A DNA stretch of 64,000 nucleotides from DASPSR01 sp035516175 (GTDB lineage Bacteria; Nitrospirota; UBA9217). Position numbers and translations under genes: made by a program. Below the pieces are notes generated by a model. It saw nothing but the letters and a program-made list of their open reading frames with translations. It had not been told where the DNA came from and searched no databases. The stretch covers positions 21,488-85,487 of the forward strand of contig DATJAO010000066.1 of assembly GCA_035516175.1 (NCBI GenBank), written 5' to 3'. The first letter of the stretch is position 1; each line of letters starts with the position of its first letter. Of this stretch, positions 60,958 to 64,000 are shown one piece after another.

Positions 60958-62343
60958 ATGTCTGTTCAGACCGAGGTTTCGCTCCAAAAACTCCCCCCGC
61001 AGAATATCGAAGCAGAGCAGATGGTGCTCGGTGCCATACTCATCGAAAATGACTCCATCAACAAAATCGTCGAGACTCTTTCACCTGATGATTTCTACAA
61101 GGACAATCATCGCCGGATCTTCTCCATGATGCTCGATATGTTTGAGACCGGAGAAGCAATCGATCTCATCACGTTGACGGATGCACTCCGCGGCAAGATC
61201 GGGCTCGAATCCGTCGGAGGTGCGTCGTATCTCGCTTACCTCGTCAGCATCGTACCTACGGCAGCCAATATCAAGAACCACGCACGGATCGTGCGGGAGA
61301 AAGCAGTTCTTCGTAAGCTTATACATTCTGCCACTGACATCATCACGCAGAGCTACGACGATTCTCGAACCGTTGAGGATATCGATGAACTTCTGGATCG
61401 GGCAGAGCGATCGATTTTCGAGATTGCCCAAAACAAGATTAAGGACACCTTTGTACCCTTGAAAAAAATCGTCGGTCACAGTTTTGCGATCGTCGAACGG
61501 CTCTATGAACGCAAAGAGATGGTTACTGGCCTGCCGACAGGTTTTGTAGATCTTGACGAGAGGACATCAGGGCTGCAGCCGAGCGATCTTATTATCGTGG
61601 CCGGTCGGCCGTCGATGGGCAAAACGGCATTCTGTCTGAACATCGCTTCCTACGCCGCGATTGAAAAAGGGAAGTCTGTTGCCATCTTCAGTCTTGAAAT
61701 GTCCAAGGAGCAGCTTGTGCTTCGTTTGCTGGGTTCCGAGTCAAGGGTGGATGCGCACAAGCTGCGGACCGGGCACTTATCCGAACGTGATTGGACCCCG
61801 CTTTCCAATGCCGCAGGAAGGCTGGCGGAAGCTCCAATCTATATCGATGATACAGCTGCAATCTCTGTGCTCGAAATGCGGGCCAAAGCACGTAGGCTGA
61901 AGGCAGAGCACGGCCTTGACCTGCTAATAGTAGACTACCTCCAACTCATGCGGGGCAGGGGAGATGAAGGCAGCCGCGAGCAGGAGATATCGAACATCTC
62001 ACGTTCTCTCAAGGCGCTCGCAAAGGAGCTGCAGGTTCCGGTCATCGGGCTGTCTCAGCTCAACCGCGCTGTGGAGACGCGTCCCGGTAAGGAAAAGAGA
62101 CCCATGCTTGCCGATCTCCGCGAGTCCGGGGCCATAGAACAGGACGCGGATGTGATATTATTTATCTATCGTGATGAAGTCTACAATAAATGCGAATGTC
62201 CTCATGATGGCGAATGCCTGTGCGGCAGGAGAGGCGTCGCAGAGGTGATCATAGGAAAGCAGAGAAACGGGCCAATCGGGAAAGTTGACCTGACGTTCAT
62301 AAACAGGTTCACAAGGTTCGAAAACACTGAGAAACGGTTCTGA
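60958..62343 (+). CDS. dnaB: Replicative DNA helicase DnaB
   Basis: Hexameric 5'-3' helicase of the replication fork. The N-terminal domain (LPPQNIEAEQMVLGAIL) spans about residues 10-110. The RecA-like motor has Walker A GRPSMGKT (216-223) and Walker B LLIVDYLQLMRG. 461 residues, normal. Unusual: between YRDEVYN and VAEVIIGKQRNGPIG lies CECPHDGECLC (residues 412-422), CxC-x5-CxC, where most DnaB have a short acidic loop. No intein. It ends about 190 bp before the MEMO gene. Confidence 0.95.
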   Translation: MSVQTEVSLQKLPPQNIEAEQMVLGAILIENDSINKIVETLSPDDFYKDNHRRIFSMMLDMFETGEAIDLITLTDALRGKIGLESVGGASYLAYLVSIVPTAANIKNHARIVREKAVLRKLIHSATDIITQSYDDSRTVEDIDELLDRAERSIFEIAQNKIKDTFVPLKKIVGHSFAIVERLYERKEMVTGLPTGFVDLDERTSGLQPSDLIIVAGRPSMGKTAFCLNIASYAAIEKGKSVAIFSLEMSKEQLVLRLLGSESRVDAHKLRTGHLSERDWTPLSNAAGRLAEAPIYIDDTAAISVLEMRAKARRLKAEHGLDLLIVDYLQLMRGRGDEGSREQEISNISRSLKALAKELQVPVIGLSQLNRAVETRPGKEKRPMLADLRESGAIEQDADVILFIYRDEVYNKCECPHDGECLCGRRGVAEVIIGKQRNGPIGKVDLTFINRFTRFENTEKRF

Positions 62344-62536
62344 GATTCTCATAATCCAGATATTGTAAGTCAGAATAACGGTAAACGGAATATAGAGTTA
62401 TAATAAAAAAGAGTACCGGTAGTGCTTTTCCCGGCAAAGATGGGGAGAACGATCTTGACCACGGGAAAAGAAATGATCGCTGACAGCGTTCGGCAGCGGA
62501 CTCCGAGCATTGAGTTTTTATTTCAGCGAGGTGCAT

Positions 62537-63370
62537 ATGCTCCGTCATCCGGCAGTCGCAGGTCATTTTTATCAGGGGACAGCGGAAGCCCTCAGGAAGC
62601 AGGTCAAAGGGTTCATCATCCCCGGTACCAAAAGGGTAAATGCGCTTGGCATCATCGCGCCTCACGCAGGTCTAATGTATTCCGGTGCTGTCGCGGGCGC
62701 CGTCTATTCGAGCGTAGAGCTTCCTGATACCTTTGTCCTTATTGGACCGAACCATACGGGCCTCGGAGCGTCCGTTTCCCTGATGTCCAGTGGGCGATGG
62801 GAAACGCCGCTCGGCACGGTGGATATCGACGAACAACTCGCTGCCGCAATTCTGAAAAAATCCACGCATATCCACGAAGACACGCTTGCTCATCTTCGCG
62901 AACACTCTCTTGAAGTGCAGCTTCCCTTTATCCAGTATTTCAAGCATGCTTTCAAAATAGTACCCCTGCAAATGCTCGACACCGCCCTTACGACCTGCCT
63001 TGAGGTGGGCCAGGCTATAGCAGCAGCAATTAAAGAACGTGTCGCGGGGAGTGCGGATCATGAACCTGAACGTCACCATGTGCTCATCGTCGCGAGTTCC
63101 GATATGAGCCATTATGAGCAGGCTTCGACAGCCAAAGAAAAAGACTCAAAAGCTATTCACCAGATCCTGAACCTCGATCCCCTGGGCCTGTACCGTACGG
63201 TCAGAGATAACGGTATCACCATGTGCGGGTATGGTCCGGCGGTTGCCATGCTTGCCGCCTGTAACGCCCTCGGCGCTTCCCATGCTGAGCTGGTCAAGTA
63301 TGCAAACTCCGGAGACGTAAGCGGAGATTATGATCAGGTGGTAGGATACGCCGGTATCGTTATTAGGTAA
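62537..63370 (+). CDS. MEMO1-family protein (AmmeMemoRadiSam system protein B)
   Basis: 277 residues of the MEMO family, related to extradiol dioxygenases. Marks: RHPAVAGHFYQG at the N-terminus, IIAPHAGLMYSGAVAGAVY (His-containing motif), VLIGPNHTGLG, REHSLEVQLPFIQY and SSDMSHYE. ATG 62537 follows GCGAGGTG; an upstream TTG at 62510 is discounted. In many bacteria it sits with an AMMECR1 protein and a radical SAM enzyme; neither is in this window. Its function is unknown. Confidence 0.9.
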   Translation: MLRHPAVAGHFYQGTAEALRKQVKGFIIPGTKRVNALGIIAPHAGLMYSGAVAGAVYSSVELPDTFVLIGPNHTGLGASVSLMSSGRWETPLGTVDIDEQLAAAILKKSTHIHEDTLAHLREHSLEVQLPFIQYFKHAFKIVPLQMLDTALTTCLEVGQAIAAAIKERVAGSADHEPERHHVLIVASSDMSHYEQASTAKEKDSKAIHQILNLDPLGLYRTVRDNGITMCGYGPAVAMLAACNALGASHAELVKYANSGDVSGDYDQVVGYAGIVIR

Positions 63371-63521
63371 TTCATTACATATCTGTGAAGTGTGCACTCC
63401 ATTTTCCTACCTAAAAAATCTGTTAATTAATTGAATACATTAAGCTATTGTTCATGGTATGAATGTTGCTTTTATTCTTGCTAAAGAGTAATAATGTAAT
63501 GTCTATGGAAAGGTAGACAAA

Positions 63522-63725
63522 ATGACCAAATATATTATCATATGTCCGGAATGCGGCGCAGCAATGATTACCACAGCTCCTTCAGCAACCATATGGGAAC
63601 TCTGCCCGTACTGCAGGCATCATGTCGTGGACGGGTATGATGTCATGATGGCGCAGGCAGTGCCGGATGCTCCGACTTCCCAGACCGACGTCGCTGCACT
63701 GATCAACAAAGTGATCAGTAACTGA
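63522..63725 (+). CDS. Small zinc-ribbon protein
   Basis: 67 residues with ICPECGAAM (residues 7-15) and LCPYCRHH (about 27-34), a CxxC pair-based zinc ribbon. The C-terminal half is hydrophobic/neutral with no known domain. GAAAGGTAG lies before ATG 63522. The 150 bases upstream show no gene. Confidence 0.65.
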   Translation: MTKYIIICPECGAAMITTAPSATIWELCPYCRHHVVDGYDVMMAQAVPDAPTSQTDVAALINKVISN

Positions 63726-63739
63726 ACGGGAGACCATCT

Positions 63740-63864
63740 ATGAAGATATTACAGAGGCCCGGAATCATAAAGGCTTTACGTTTCTGGAATTGCTCATTAC
63801 GGGTTCATTTCTGGTAATAGCACTTCTCGCCGTTGCGGGATTGCAGACTACGGCCATACAATGA
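63740..63864 (+). pseudogene. Frameshifted type IV prepilin (PilV/PilE-like) N-terminus
   Basis: ATG 63740 after CGGGAG starts MKILQRPGIIK, then the frame is lost. The shifted frame continues GFTFLELLITGSFLVIALLA, the class III signal signature with Glu at position 5 and a hydrophobic helix, then AGLQTTAIQ and TGA at 63862-63864. One extra G after the lysine codon (AAG-GGC) would join the two into a perfect prepilin leader MKILQRPGIIKG/FTFLELL. The TGA then truncates it after the first helix. So this is either a sequencing error plus a short pilin or a decayed gene. Nothing was identified in 63865-64000. Confidence 0.65.
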
Positions 63865-64000
63865 ACTACCCGCCACTAAATCGCTGCTGCCCTTGTCGTG
63901 GGGGTTTCACGGTTCAATGAAGGATGCGAACTAAAGGTATTTCCTTTAATACGGCTTATCTCCTTCTCCCCGTGCGTTACTTCGGCCAGTTCCTGGCCTA

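Overview
The window is a dense, largely co-directional stretch of bacterial chromosome: about 59 protein genes, almost all on the + strand, with short gaps, many 1-40 bp overlaps and frequent GTG/TTG starts. I saw no rRNA, tRNA, CRISPR array, IS element or prophage. The gene content is that of a Gram-negative (diderm) anaerobe-type bacterium: LPS export genes (lptC-lptA-lptB), an MCE/Mla lipid transporter, a DegP/HtrA protease, a 4-thiol QueH and a complete mannose-type PTS next to rpoN and hprK. That gene order (lptCAB-rpoN-hpf-ptsN-hprK-rapZ-PTS) is what I would expect from Nitrospirota or Desulfobacterota (old Deltaproteobacteria). I cannot decide between them without a search.

Layout. 1-3220: tail of an unknown gene, bioA (minus) and degP, separated by a palindromic divergent promoter. 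3329-10491: membrane PIN-TRAM protein, yebC, ruvC-ruvA-ruvB, queH, a SpoIID-domain protein and a TPR protein (DNA repair and tRNA modification, then envelope). 10913-14170 (minus): GAF-GGDEF protein, OmpA-like protein, aminotransferase. 14392-18602: holin-like membrane protein, cbiM-cbiQ-cbiO metal importer, PAS/GAF sensor. 18723-29559: lptC-lptA-lptB, rpoN, hpf, ptsN, hprK, rapZ, PTS EIIA-EIIB-EIIC-EIID, ptsH, ptsI, a nitrogen/carbon regulation supercluster with a possible structured RNA between rapZ and EIIA. 29652-36415: CobD/HisC-like aminotransferase, zinc-ribbon protein, alr, mlaE-mlaF-mlaD, galU. 36480-40390: lon, thiL, DUF2062 protein. 40668-44048: surface-glycan genes (two GT2 enzymes, DUF2304, a TMTC-like GT-C protein). 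44688-49656: patatin phospholipase, glycerophosphodiesterase, glpD (a phospholipid-to-glycerol-phosphate route), a small membrane protein and a divergent FolD. 49826-51001 (minus): FlgT/LPP20-like exported protein. 51191-56756: pdxJ, acpS, nnrE/nnrD, CBS protein, tsaE, nadK, family-4 uracil-DNA glycosylase. 57396-63864: mutS, rplI, dnaB, MEMO-family protein, a small zinc ribbon and a frameshifted prepilin fragment.

Nothing here is a clear new multi-gene system. The most interesting signals are small: a three-helix RNA candidate ahead of the PTS genes (24850-24945), an MCE protein with a beta-barrel-like C-terminus, a FolD that has lost the catalytic Lys and Gln of the family, a cysteine-rich insert in DnaB, a near-perfect 27-bp palindrome built into the bioA/degP promoters, a likely leaderless glycerophosphodiesterase mRNA, a hairpin at the very 5' end of the lptC transcript, and a glycosyltransferase that seems to start at CTG. 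Several gaps (7566-7994, 10492-10912, 44049-44687, 56757-57395) hold what look like decayed coding fragments. All statements come from reading the sequence; no database search or folding program was run.
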